A stretch of DNA of 64,000 nucleotides from CAVYXK01 sp963708245 (GCA_963708245.1 OY970201.1:4774001-4838000), one strand, 5' to 3'; counted from the stretch's first letter, positions 33,369-43,958 are shown. Translations and numbers: made by a program. Notes: generated by a model from the sequence alone, not told the origin.

Positions 33369-34958
33369 ATGCGGGAGCCGCTATCCTCTGTGCCGGGCAC
33401 TGCTCGGGACGCCGCGATTGTGTTGGAGGGTCAATCTCCTGTGTCTAATGGTCAAAGCGGCGTGCGTGCGCCTGTGGCGGCCGACGAGGCACGCTCGCGG
33501 CTCGCCGCCATTGCTGAGTCCTCGGACGACGCCATCATCGGCAAGGACCTGAACGGCGTCGTCACCGCCTGGAACAGGGCCGCCGAAGCCATGTTCGGCT
33601 ATACGGCCGATGAGATCATCGGCAGCGCTATCACCACCATCATCCCACCAGAACGGATCGAGGAGGAGGCCTTGATCCTCGAACGGGTCCGTCGCGGCGA
33701 AAAGCTGGTCCATTTCGAGACTCGGCGGCAGTGCAAGGACGGCCGGATCATCCCGGTATCGCTCACCATCTCGCCGATCAGCGACGATGACGGCAGAATC
33801 GTCGGCGTCTCCAAGATCGCTCGCGACTTGAGCGAAGTGCACCGGGTTCATCAGGAGCTGCAGCGCCGCGAGGCGCTGTTACGCTCGATCCTGGACACCG
33901 TCCCGGACGCTCTTGTTGTGATCGATGAACGTGGGCTCATCCAGTCCTTCAGCGCGGCAGCCGAGCGGCTGTTCGGCTTCAGCCCCGAAGAGGTGGTCGG
34001 CCGCAATGTTAGCCTGCTGATGCCGTCCCCCTATCGCGAGGAGCACGATGGCTACCTGGCGCGCTATCTCTCGACGGGCGAGCGGCACATCATCGGTATC
34101 GGCCGGATCGTCGTCGGCCAGCGCAAGGACGGCAGCACCTTCCCCATGGAGCTCGCCGTCGGGGAAGTGAACCTGACCGGAGCGCGCCTGTTCACTGGCT
34201 TCGTGCGCGACCTGACCGCGCGCCAGGACCGCGAGCGCCGCCTCAGCGAACTGCAGTCCGAGTTGATTCATGTCTCGCGCCTGACTGAGCTCGGCCAGAT
34301 GGTTTCGGCACTGGCCCACGAGGTCAATCAGCCGCTGACTGCCATGACCAATTACCTGAGCGGCATCCGGCGATTGCTCGCCGCTGGCAACCAGCAAGCC
34401 GCGGAGCTGGCGATGGAGCGGGTCGCGGAGCAGGCCGATCGTGCGCGGCAGATCATCCGGCGCCTCCGCGATCTGGTGAAGAAGGGCGAGGCGGAACGAC
34501 GGGTCGAAAGCCTGCCGAAGGTTATCGAGGAGGCGAGCGCGGTGGCCCTGGTCGGCATCGGTCAGGGATTGAAACTGAACATACAGGTGGCTGCCATCGC
34601 CGCCGAGGCTGTGATCGACAAGATCCAGATCCAGCAGGTTCTGCTCAACCTCATGCGCAACGCCGCGGAGGCGATGGCGGGTTCGGCGCGACGCGAGCTT
34701 TCGATCACCACAGCCCGGGCGGGAGACATGGTCGCGATCAGCGTCGCCGATACCGGCCCCGGCCTGTCGGAGTCGGTCCGAGCCCGGCTGTTCCAGCCGT
34801 TCGTGACGACCAAACCCGCCGGATTGGGCGTCGGCCTATCAGTCTGCCGCACCATCGTCGAGGCGCATGGGGGCGAGCTGCGAGCCGAAGACGCGGAGGG
34901 CGGCGGCACGATCTTCTGCCTGACCGTCCCACACCCGGAGGGGTCGCACAGCAAGTGA
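33369..34958 (+). CDS. fixL: Heme-PAS oxygen sensor histidine kinase
   Basis: Numbering from ATG 33369: PAS-A at about 45-160, PAS-B at about 165-285, DHp at about 305-370, HATPase to residue 529. PAS-B has the FixL heme signature: proximal histidine in PYREEHDGYLARYL (His226), then STGERHIIGIGRIVVGQRKD and FPMELAVGE, nearly identical to rhizobial FixL. The phospho-acceptor is His317 in SALAHEVNQPLTAM. ATP motifs are NLMRNAAEAM, VADTGPGLSE and GVGLSVCRTIVEAHGG. Oxygen on the heme should switch the kinase off. GTG 33441, ten bases after GGAGGG, may be the true start. There is no membrane segment. The partner is the FixJ at 30.7 kb. Confidence 0.95.
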   Translation: MREPLSSVPGTARDAAIVLEGQSPVSNGQSGVRAPVAADEARSRLAAIAESSDDAIIGKDLNGVVTAWNRAAEAMFGYTADEIIGSAITTIIPPERIEEEALILERVRRGEKLVHFETRRQCKDGRIIPVSLTISPISDDDGRIVGVSKIARDLSEVHRVHQELQRREALLRSILDTVPDALVVIDERGLIQSFSAAAERLFGFSPEEVVGRNVSLLMPSPYREEHDGYLARYLSTGERHIIGIGRIVVGQRKDGSTFPMELAVGEVNLTGARLFTGFVRDLTARQDRERRLSELQSELIHVSRLTELGQMVSALAHEVNQPLTAMTNYLSGIRRLLAAGNQQAAELAMERVAEQADRARQIIRRLRDLVKKGEAERRVESLPKVIEEASAVALVGIGQGLKLNIQVAAIAAEAVIDKIQIQQVLLNLMRNAAEAMAGSARRELSITTARAGDMVAISVADTGPGLSESVRARLFQPFVTTKPAGLGVGLSVCRTIVEAHGGELRAEDAEGGGTIFCLTVPHPEGSHSK

Positions 34959-35009
34959 AACTTCCGGTGATATTCAAGGGAACCGAGCTTGCCACCGGAT
35001 CCCGTCCGC

Positions 35010-35894
35010 TCAGACCGGCCGCTCTCCCTTCACCGTGACACGATGGCCGGAGCGGGTGTGCGGCCAGTAGTCCCACATCGCCCGGTGCTGGGTGCAGCGA
35101 TTGTCCCAGAAAGCGATGGAGTTCGGGCGCCAGCGGAAGCGGCACTGGAACAGCGGATTCTCCATATGCTCGTATAGATAGCGCAGTATCCCGTCGCTCT
35201 CGTCGCGCGGGACCCCGACGAGGCGGCGCGTGAAGCCGCGGTTGACGTAGAGTGCCTTACGCCCGGTCACCGGATGCGTGCGCACCACGGGGTGCTCGGC
35301 GCGCGGGTAGCTTGGCTTATCGGCCACGCCGTAATTGGCGTAGAGCCCGCGATAGACGTCCTCCCCGTCGTGGATAGCGGTGAGTCCATCCAGGTAGTGT
35401 TTCATCCGATCCGATAGCGCCTCATAGGCGGCATACATGCTGGCGAACAGCGTGTCGCCGCCGCGCGGCGGACAGGTGCGGATGTAAAGGATGCTGCCCA
35501 TCGGCGGCTCGGGGTCGCAGGAGACATCGCTGTGCCAGCCCTCCCCATTCGCCCGTGGGCTGTCCTTGTCGGCGTGGATGATCATCAGCTCCGGATGGCC
35601 AGGGGCGTGCGGCGCGGCGGGATGCAGATGCAGCTCGCCGAACAGGCGACCGAAGGCGAGGTGCTGCTCTTCCGTGATGTGCTGGTCGCGGAAAAAGATC
35701 ACCAGGTGCTCCGCTAGCGCGCGATGCACTTCATCGAGCTGGCGGTTGCCGAGCGGACGGGACACGTCGATCCTCGACAGATCCGCGCCGATGATCGGCG
35801 TCAGCGGGTCGACGGTGATGGTCTCGTAGGAAGCAGCGTCGCCGGTGGCAGCCTTGTAGCGCGGGCCCCCGGTCCCTCGCAGGCTGGCGCTCAT
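35010..35894 (-). CDS. TauD/TfdA family Fe(II)/2-oxoglutarate dioxygenase
   Basis: This 294-residue enzyme couples oxidative decarboxylation of 2-oxoglutarate to hydroxylation, often of a sulfonate, phenoxyacid or amine. The iron ligands are HxD in GEGWHSDVSCDPEP and the distal histidine in TQHRAMWDYWP; the 2-oxoglutarate arginine is in SGHRVTVKGE. The start is ATG 35894, with GGAGG eight bases upstream. It lies 91 bases after the last gene of a family-5 ABC importer on the same strand, so the importer may bring in its substrate. Which substrate cannot be told from the sequence. Confidence 0.92.
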   Translation of the reverse strand: MSASLRGTGGPRYKAATGDAASYETITVDPLTPIIGADLSRIDVSRPLGNRQLDEVHRALAEHLVIFFRDQHITEEQHLAFGRLFGELHLHPAAPHAPGHPELMIIHADKDSPRANGEGWHSDVSCDPEPPMGSILYIRTCPPRGGDTLFASMYAAYEALSDRMKHYLDGLTAIHDGEDVYRGLYANYGVADKPSYPRAEHPVVRTHPVTGRKALYVNRGFTRRLVGVPRDESDGILRYLYEHMENPLFQCRFRWRPNSIAFWDNRCTQHRAMWDYWPHTRSGHRVTVKGERPV

Positions 35895-35985
35895 GTGAAC
35901 CTCCATTCCGCCGCGCCGCGGCAATCATGTGGCACCAGATGAACACATCTTCGGGCCCGACGATATGGGCGCGACGACTTCTCGA

Positions 35986-37016
35986 TCACGCGACCACACT
36001 CGCACGCGCCGGCCGTTCTTCCCGCACCAACACCGATGCGATATCGCCCGGCGGCAGGATGGGAGCGTCATCCAGCAGGAAGCACGCGGCGGCGCGGCGC
36101 GGGTCGGTGCGATACAACGGCGGCACGGCAGTCGCGCAGCGAGACATGGCCGCCGGGCAGCGGTCGGCGAATTTGCAGCCAGAGACCGCCGCGACCCGGC
36201 CCTGCCGCTCCTCGACCGCCCAGTCGCGCACCGTGCTGACCTTGGGAATCGAGCCGATCAGCAACTGTGTGTATGGATGCTGCGGCGCCTTCACCACCAG
36301 CTCGACGTCGCCCGCCTCGGCCACCGAGGCGCGATACATCACCAGGATCGTGTCCGCGACCTGATACGCGGTGGCAAGGTCGTGCGTGATGTAAAGGATC
36401 GAGATCCCCAGCTCTTCGTGTAGCTTGCGCAGGCTGCCAAGGATCGTGGCGCGCAGCGAGGCATCGACCATCGAGACCGGCTCGTCGGCAACGATTACCC
36501 GCGGCCGCAGCAAAAGGGCCCGCGCCACCATGATCCGCTGGCGCTGCCCGCCCGATAGCTGGTGCGGATAGCGACCCAGAATCTCCTCCGGCCGCAGGCC
36601 GACGGCGCGCAAAGCCTCGTCGATCAGTCGTCTTCCTTCGGCGCGGGACGGAGCCAGCCGGAACTTGCGCACCGGCGTGGTCAGCACGTGATCGACCCGA
36701 TAGAACGGGTTGTAGACCTCGTACGGGTCCTGGAAGATCGCCTGCACGTCATGGCGGAACTCGCGTCGTCCGGCTGCCGACAGGCGGCGCAGGTCGTTTC
36801 CCTTGTACAGAACGGCGCCCTCGGTTGGCTCAACAAGGCCGAGCAGCAGCCGGGCCAGGGTGGTCTTGCCGCTGCCGCTCTCGCCGACCACCGCGGTGAT
36901 GCCGGGACGCGCCGGATCGATGGCAAACGAGAACCGCTCGAGCGCCACCAGCCGCTCGCGCCCAAGCACGCCCCCGCCGAAGCTCTTGGTCACGTCGCGA
37001 AGTTCGACCAGCGCGC

Positions 37017-37020
<4 letters not shown>
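35986..37020 (-). CDS. ABC importer ATP-binding protein (DppF/OppF type)
   Basis: This 344-residue ATPase has Walker A GESGSGKTTLARLLLG, signature LSGGQRQRIMVARAL, Walker B VIVADEPVSMVD and the switch histidine in YITHDLATAYQ. The oligopeptide-type C-terminal extension has the cysteine set SGCKFADRCPAAMSRC, a probable Fe-S or structural motif of this subfamily. ATG 37020 overlaps the stop of the partner ATPase (ATGA). It is the last transporter gene of a leftward operon of six. Confidence 0.94.
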
Positions 37021-37978
<958 letters not shown>

Positions 37979-37979
<1 letters not shown>

Positions 37980-38818
37980 CACACCGCCTGTCGCAACCTG
38001 GGATTTGCGATCTCGTCCAGGCCAGCGGTCAGGAAGAACAAGCCGAGGAACACGATGATGATAACCACCAACGGCGCCGTCCACCACCACCACCAGCCGT
38101 TGATGATCGCAGCATTGAACAGCACCCAGTAGAGGGTCATACCCAGGGTCGGGGCCTCCACGGGCCCGAGGCCCAGCGCTTCCAAACCGACCGAGGCGAG
38201 GATGGCGGCGGAAACGCTGCTGACGAGCGTCGCAGCCAGGTAAGGCAGAAGGTTCGGCACCAACTCGCGGAGGATGATCTCCGGCCCGCTCATGCCGTTC
38301 AGGCGCGCGATCTCCACATAGCCGCGCTCGCGCAGCGTCAGCACCTGGGAGCGGATGGTGCGCGTCGGGCTAAGCCACGCCAGCAAGGCGACAATGATGG
38401 CCATCTGGTTGACCGTCAGGCTGCCCTTGAGCGAAACCGCGATGATAATCAGCACGAGCAGCCCGGGTATGGTCAGGCCGATATCGGCGATGCTGCGGAT
38501 CACCGTATCAACGATTCCGCCGTAATAGGCGGCGGTGAAAGCCAGCACCGCTCCCACCCCCACCCCGATGAATCCGGCGATGAACCCGATCCGCAATGTC
38601 AGCGGCGTGCCGGCCACCATCACAGCCAGCAGATCGCGTCCCTGGCGGTCGGTGCCGAATGGATAGTCCCACGACGGCGGCTGCAACGCCGGCACCGAAA
38701 GCGGTTGTGCATTGCTGGTGTCGACGATGAACGCCCCGACCACCATGAACACCACCAGGATACCGAGCAGCCCGATCCCAACCCCAAGCGAGACGTTGCG
38801 GCGAAGATAGCCGAGCAT
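37979..38818 (-). CDS. ABC importer permease (DppC/OppC type)
   Basis: This 279-residue inner-membrane permease starts at ATG 38818, 5 bases after the stop of the first permease gene. The N-terminal anchor GVGIGLLGILVVFMVVGAFI precedes the periplasmic segment DYPFGTDRQGRDLLA, the hallmark of DppC. The EAA loop, EIARLNGMSGPEIILRELVP, contacts the ATPases. About six membrane spans are visible. The C-terminus has an unusual tryptophan cluster (NGWWWWWTAPL). Confidence 0.93.
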
Positions 38819-38822
38819 TGCC

Positions 38823-39827
38823 TCAAGCCCGCCGGTAAGAGATGCGCGGATCGAGCAAGGGATAGATGACATCCAGCACGAAGGTCGCGAAGCCCAGCGC
38901 TACGATGACGGTGAACACGATGCCCTGGATCAGGAAGAAGTCATTCTCCTCGATCGCCTGGAACAGCAGCGTGCCGATGCCTGGATAGCCGAAGATCACC
39001 TCCACCAGCACCGCGCCCGACAGGATCTGCCCGAGTGCCAGCGCCAGCCCCGTGGTCTGCGGTAGGATGGCATTGCGCATGCAGTAGCGCGTGAAAATGG
39101 TCGAGCTGCGCAGTCCCTTGGCTTCGGCGAAGGTGACGTAGTCCTCCCCCATAGTCGTGACCATCATCCCTCGCATCGGCAGTGCCCAACCACCGATCGA
39201 CACCAGGATGATGGAGAGCGCGGGCAGGATGGCATGGCGGAGGATATCGAGGGCAAATCCCCACGTCGGCGCCGGGTTGGTGCCGGGGCTGTATCCTCCG
39301 AAGATCGGCAGCAACTGGAACTGGAAGGCCAGTAGCCACATCAGAACCAGGCCGAGCAGGAAGAAAGGAATGGCGTGCAGCGCCCATAACGGCGGCATCA
39401 GCCAGCGCATCCAGCGCGGCGCCCCCGGCCACGCGAGCAGGGCACCCAGCACGGTCCCGATGGCAAAGGAAAGCACCGTCGTGACGCCTAGCAGTCCGGC
39501 GGTCCACGGCAGAGCTTCCCCGATCATGCCGATCACAGTGCGCGGGTAGTTGGCGATCGAATAGTTCAGATTGCCGTGCGATACTTCATCGATATAAGTC
39601 AGATACTGGCGCCACAGCGGCTTATCGAGCCCGAAGCGTTGTTGGTAGACCTTCACCATTTCCTCGATACCGCCCTGAACATAGCCACCCAGCGCGGCTT
39701 GTTCCAGCAGCTTGGTGCGCACCGGGTCCTGGCCGGAGAGCTTCGGCAGGAAGAAATTCAGCGTGGCGGCCAGCCAGACGATCAGCAGGAAAACGCCGAA
39801 ACGCCTGACGATGTAGATGGCCTGCAT
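38823..39827 (-). CDS. ABC importer permease (DppB/OppB type)
   Basis: This 334-residue permease begins MQAIYIVRRFGVFLLIVW, the typical DppB N-terminus with one early span. A large periplasmic loop follows, then four to five spans (LLGVTTVLSFAIGTVLGALL, LWALHAIPFFLLGLVLMWLL). The EAA region is DYVTFAEAKGLRSSTIFTRY. It starts 3 bases after the stop of the upstream binding-protein gene, confirming a single operon. It forms the transmembrane channel with the DppC-type partner. Confidence 0.93.
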   Translation of the reverse strand: MQAIYIVRRFGVFLLIVWLAATLNFFLPKLSGQDPVRTKLLEQAALGGYVQGGIEEMVKVYQQRFGLDKPLWRQYLTYIDEVSHGNLNYSIANYPRTVIGMIGEALPWTAGLLGVTTVLSFAIGTVLGALLAWPGAPRWMRWLMPPLWALHAIPFFLLGLVLMWLLAFQFQLLPIFGGYSPGTNPAPTWGFALDILRHAILPALSIILVSIGGWALPMRGMMVTTMGEDYVTFAEAKGLRSSTIFTRYCMRNAILPQTTGLALALGQILSGAVLVEVIFGYPGIGTLLFQAIEENDFFLIQGIVFTVIVALGFATFVLDVIYPLLDPRISYRRA

Positions 39828-39830
39828 TGG

Positions 39831-41585
39831 CTATACCGGCTGCAGGTTCCACAGAACGAGCGGAAACGTCAGGTGCCAGGATGCGCCGTTAATGTAAGCA
39901 TTATCGGCAGTCGGCCAATTCTTCCAATACGTCGTGTTCATCGGGATCCGATGGTGGTTCTGCACAAGCTGAATATCCGGCAGCTCGGGCAGCCAGATCT
40001 CCATCGCGGCGCGGAACAGATCCTTGAGGCGCGCGACATTTTGCGGGTCGGTGACATAGACTTCGTCCACGATCTTGTCGAACTCCGGGTTCTTCCAGCG
40101 GCTAAAATTCACCGCATGCGCGCCTGGGACCGCGATGCTCGCGCTTTGATACAGACGCAAGGTGTCATAGGGCTCGCGGATGCTGCCGCCATGACCATAG
40201 ATCGTGCCGACATATTGTCCCTTGCTGAAGCGGTCGTTGAAGTCGGGCGGCAGGGCCAGGCTGGCATCGACACCGTGGCGCCGCAGCATCTCGGAGACGA
40301 CCGGCCCGGTGACGGGACCGAAGGTGCCGCCCGCGGCGCTGATAATCGGCAGCGTGAGCGGCTTGCCGTCCGGCCCGATCCATCTGCCGCCCTGCTTTCG
40401 GTAACCTTTGGCGGACAGCAGGGCGTCGGCCTTCTTCGGGTTGAACTCCAAGGTGTCGTATTTCGCCAGCAGGTCCTTCACCGCGGCGAAATAGGGCAGC
40501 AGCGGCGGATAAGGTGGCATCGGCAGGGCGGAAACCTGGGATGCGCCGAGGAACGCCACCTGCACAAGCTGGTTGCGGTCGATGTAGTAGCTGATTGCCC
40601 AGCGCACGTCCTTGTCGTCGAACGGCGCCACCTGGTTGTTGACGTAGAGCGAAAGCGGCCACCAATCGACGTAACCGTAGGGCGGCTTCTGCCCGGTATG
40701 GGTGATGATCTTGGGGTTGCCGCGGAACATGGTGGGGAAGGTGGACGGCTGCATGTCATAGGCGGTGTCCGACTGATTGGTGATCATCGCCTGCGCGGTG
40801 GCCTGCTCGCCGGTGTTCGGCAGCCAGATGCTGCGCAATATCGCCGGCATGGGCGCAAGATTGCGCTCGGCTGCCCACCAGCTATCGCGCCGTTCAAATA
40901 CTTTCTGCGTGTCGGTCGCCTCGACGACCTTCCACGGCCCGGTGGTAAGGGGCCACCCTTTCGCAATGTCGAAATGCTTGAAGCTGGTCCAGTCCTGCCC
41001 CTGGAAGATGTGCTCCGGCACGATATACACGCCGATATCGTATTTATAGGTCACGAAGAAGAAGAACCGGGGCGAGGGGATCCTGAAGTTCAGTACCACC
41101 GTGTTGGGGTCGGTGGCGGCGGCATGGTCCAGCGCCAGGTTGACATCGATGCCCCATCTCACCTTAGGACCGAGGTCGCGCAGCGTGTTGAACGTGTAGG
41201 CGACGTCTTCGGCGCTGAACGGCGCACCGTCGCTCCAGGTGATGCCTGGGCGCGTCTTGATCGTGAGCTGCTTGAAATCGGGCGTGAATTGATAGCTCTC
41301 CGCCAACCACATGTACCACTTGTCGGCGAAGGCGCTGTAATAAGCGAGCGGCTCGCAAATGATATTCGGTCCGTTCTGGTGATTGGCGCCAATCGAGTAC
41401 GGGTTCCACAGCTCGTGATCGATCCAGCGGCCGTCGCGGCCGCCGTTTTTGATCAGGATCAGCGTTCGGTTGCGCGGTGGCGCTGCCGGCTGCGCGTCGG
41501 CGATACCAGCCGGCAGCATGGCTGCCGCGCTGGCCGCAAGCCCCGCCCGGATAGCGTCCCGGCGTGGCAGGTTCAGCTTGGACAT
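39831..41585 (-). CDS. Family 5 solute-binding protein, tandem copy 1
   Basis: This 584-residue periplasmic binding protein begins with a Tat-like signal, LPRRDAIRAGLAASAAAML. The mature chain has ELWNPYSIGANHQNGPNI, the family-5 core segment LTIKTRPGITWSDGAPFSAED and a long C-terminal lobe ending SWHLTFPLVLWN. It is strikingly similar, region by region, to the gene immediately upstream (41593-43371), separated by only 7 bases. Both serve one set of permeases, so the pair probably widens substrate range or is a recent tandem duplication. Confidence 0.94.
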   Translation of the reverse strand: MSKLNLPRRDAIRAGLAASAAAMLPAGIADAQPAAPPRNRTLILIKNGGRDGRWIDHELWNPYSIGANHQNGPNIICEPLAYYSAFADKWYMWLAESYQFTPDFKQLTIKTRPGITWSDGAPFSAEDVAYTFNTLRDLGPKVRWGIDVNLALDHAAATDPNTVVLNFRIPSPRFFFFVTYKYDIGVYIVPEHIFQGQDWTSFKHFDIAKGWPLTTGPWKVVEATDTQKVFERRDSWWAAERNLAPMPAILRSIWLPNTGEQATAQAMITNQSDTAYDMQPSTFPTMFRGNPKIITHTGQKPPYGYVDWWPLSLYVNNQVAPFDDKDVRWAISYYIDRNQLVQVAFLGASQVSALPMPPYPPLLPYFAAVKDLLAKYDTLEFNPKKADALLSAKGYRKQGGRWIGPDGKPLTLPIISAAGGTFGPVTGPVVSEMLRRHGVDASLALPPDFNDRFSKGQYVGTIYGHGGSIREPYDTLRLYQSASIAVPGAHAVNFSRWKNPEFDKIVDEVYVTDPQNVARLKDLFRAAMEIWLPELPDIQLVQNHHRIPMNTTYWKNWPTADNAYINGASWHLTFPLVLWNLQPV

Positions 41586-41592
41586 CTCGGCC

Positions 41593-43371
41593 TCAGGCCT
41601 GAGCCGATTGCACGTTCCACAACACGAGATTGTAGGTCAGGTGCCACGAGGCATTGTTGACAATCGGATTGTCCTCCGTCGCCCAGTTCGTCCAGTGCGT
41701 GGTGTTTAACGGGATGCGGTGATAGTTCTGCACCAACTGGATGTCCGGCAGGGCAGGCAGCCAGATTTCCATGGCTGCTCTGAATAGTTGCTTGAGTTTC
41801 GTCACGTTCTCGGGGTCGGTGACGTACACCTCGTCCACGATCTTGTCGTAGTCGGTGTTCTTCCAGCGGCTGAAATTCACCGCATGCGCGCCCGGCACCG
41901 CGATGCTCGAGCTCTGATACAGGCGCAGGGTGTCATAAGGTTCGCGAATGCTGCCGCCATGGCCATAGATCGAGCCGACGAAGTCGCCTTTCTGGAACCG
42001 ATTGTCGAAATCAGGCGGCAGGCTCACGCTGGCGGTCACGCCATGTCGCCGCAGCAACTGCGACAACACTGGCCCGAGGGCCGAACCGCCAGCACCGAAG
42101 CCGATGATGTCTAGCGTGAACGGCTTGCCGTCCGGCATTTGCCACATGTCGCCCTTCTTCTTGAAGCCCTTCGCTTCCAGCAGCGCGTCTCCCTTCTTCG
42201 GGCTAAACTCCACCGTGTTGTACTTGGAGAGCAGGTCCTTGACGGCATCGAAATAAGGCAGCAGCGGTTTATAAGGCGGCATCGGGAGCGTGGAGATGGT
42301 TTCGGCACCCAGATAGGCAACATCGATGATCGTCTTGCGATCCATGTAATAGCTGATCGCCCAGCGCACCTCCGGATCATCGAACGGTTTGACCTCGTTG
42401 TTCACATAAAGAGAGATCGGCCACCAATCGACATAACCCCAGGGAGACTTCTGTCCGGACCACGTGGTGACCTTCGGGTTCTGCCGGATCACCGTGGGGA
42501 AAGTCGCCGGCTGCAGCGGACCGCCGAAATCCGAGTTGGTGGTAATCTGCGCCTGCGCCGTCTGCTGCTCGCCCTGCTGCGGCAGCCAGATGTTGCGCAT
42601 GATCTTCGGCATCGGCGCCAGCTTCTGATCGGCCGCCCACCAACTGTCCCGCCGCTCGAACACTTTCTGCTGCAACGTGGACTCTACCACCTTCCACGGA
42701 CCCGTCGTGACCGGCCAGCCCTTCGCCAGGTCGTAGTGCTTGAACGTGGTCCAGTCCTGGTCCTGGAAGATATGCTTCGGCACGATGTAGATGCCGATGT
42801 CGTATTTGTAGGTAGCGAAGAAGAAGAACCGCGGCGAGGGGATCTTGAAGTTCAGCACCACGGTGTTCGGGTCGGTGGCGGTGGCATGATCCAGCGCCAG
42901 GTTGACATCGATGCCCCACTTCACCTTGGGGCCGAGGTCGCGCAGGCTGTTCATCGTATAGGCGACGTCTTCGGCGCTGAACGGCGTGCCGTCGCTCCAT
43001 TTGATGTTCGGCCGGGTCTTGATCGTAAGCTGCTTGAAGTCGGGCGTGAACTGATAGCTCTCCGCCAGCCACATGTACCATTTGTCGGCGAAGGCGCTGT
43101 AGTAGGCGAGCGGCTCGTAGATCAGGTTCGGACCGTTCTGGTGGTTGGCTCCGACGGCATACGGATTCCACAACTCGTAATCGACCCAGCGGCCGTCGCG
43201 GCTGTTGATCCCGATCAGGATCATGGTCTTGTCTCGCGGAATGCTGCTCTGCTGCGCGGTGGCGATGCCCGCCGGCAACATAGCGGCCGCCGCCGCCGCC
43301 ATGCCGCCCGCGATCACGTCGCGCCTGCCGGCAAACGTCGTTGCACTCAGGCGCGTCGTCGTCCCTGTCAT
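41593..43371 (-). CDS. Family 5 solute-binding protein, tandem copy 2
   Basis: This 592-residue paralogue of the downstream gene has a Tat-like signal, TFAGRRDVIAGGMAAAAAAM. It shares long blocks with copy 1, such as ELWNPYAVGANHQNGPNL, AFADKWYMWLAESYQFTPDF and VQNYHRIPLNTTHWTNWAT. Differences cluster around residues 260-290 and 410-450, the latter near the expected ligand pocket. It is the first gene of the importer operon, so the promoter should lie between 43372 and about 43600, where I see no clear regulatory site. Confidence 0.94.
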   Translation of the reverse strand: MTGTTTRLSATTFAGRRDVIAGGMAAAAAAMLPAGIATAQQSSIPRDKTMILIGINSRDGRWVDYELWNPYAVGANHQNGPNLIYEPLAYYSAFADKWYMWLAESYQFTPDFKQLTIKTRPNIKWSDGTPFSAEDVAYTMNSLRDLGPKVKWGIDVNLALDHATATDPNTVVLNFKIPSPRFFFFATYKYDIGIYIVPKHIFQDQDWTTFKHYDLAKGWPVTTGPWKVVESTLQQKVFERRDSWWAADQKLAPMPKIMRNIWLPQQGEQQTAQAQITTNSDFGGPLQPATFPTVIRQNPKVTTWSGQKSPWGYVDWWPISLYVNNEVKPFDDPEVRWAISYYMDRKTIIDVAYLGAETISTLPMPPYKPLLPYFDAVKDLLSKYNTVEFSPKKGDALLEAKGFKKKGDMWQMPDGKPFTLDIIGFGAGGSALGPVLSQLLRRHGVTASVSLPPDFDNRFQKGDFVGSIYGHGGSIREPYDTLRLYQSSSIAVPGAHAVNFSRWKNTDYDKIVDEVYVTDPENVTKLKQLFRAAMEIWLPALPDIQLVQNYHRIPLNTTHWTNWATEDNPIVNNASWHLTYNLVLWNVQSAQA

Positions 43372-43644
43372 GTTCGTTTCCCCCCACGACCCGGAGCGGG
43401 TCGTCCTGCTTCGCAGTCACTGCTAGGCCTGCCGTCGAGTCTCAACCAGCGACGGGAATGGCTGTCAAGCGTACGGCGGCGACGTTCCAAAGTTCCGTCG
43501 CCGACCGGGCTCAACCGCGGGCGAAGGTGGATAGTCCGCAATTCATGCCGATAGCTGCTAGCATACCCGTTCGGATACGAAATGTCGTGCCAGCACGAAA
43601 AGACGCCTGCGCCGGGATGCGGATCAGCGCGCAGGGAAGCGCTC

Positions 43645-43795
43645 CAAAAAATGGCCCCGCACCCTCTGGGTGCGGGGCCTGAAGGTGGCAGCGCGCCAGG
43701 ACGAACCTGTGCTGGCAGCGCGCTGCTGCTGGGGGAGGAAGCCAGCGAACGAACCTCCAGCTTGGCCACAATGCTGGCTACATCCAGGATGGAAT
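43645..43795 (-). ncRNA. Candidate small RNA ending in a rho-independent terminator
   Basis: On the minus strand a 12-bp stem with a 3-base loop (GGCCCCGCACCC/GGGTGCGGGGCC, 43654-43680 region) is followed directly by ATTTTTTGG, a textbook terminator. The only gene downstream starts at 43371, so this terminator must end a transcript that begins within 43690-43950. TTGCGG and AGATTT with a 17-base spacer could place a start near 43795. The roughly 150-base transcript contains a CCUCCCCC stretch able to pair with Shine-Dalgarno sequences. A small open frame (MAKLEVRSLASSPSS...) also crosses it. The remaining DNA of the 43372-43958 gap shows nothing else. Confidence 0.4.
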
Positions 43796-43958
43796 GCGGC
43801 TAAAATCTGAACATCCCTACCACGCCCGCAACTTTGCGTGAGACTACCGACCGGGCGGCCGCTACGGCGATGCTAACGCTTTCGTGACACTTCCGCTCCT
43901 ACCGTGAGACCGCGTGCCTGCCGCCTGCGCGGGCGTCGTCGTTCCCACAGGAGGTGGG

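Noticed and set aside
39576..41660. 694-codon plus-strand frame opposite the importer genes
   Set aside because: It mirrors binding protein and permease genes with strong family motifs on the minus strand; composition is typical of antisense frames.
43649..43682. Hairpin considered as terminator of the importer operon
   Set aside because: The operon starts at 43371 and reads away from the hairpin; the T-run is on the minus strand, upstream of the operon.
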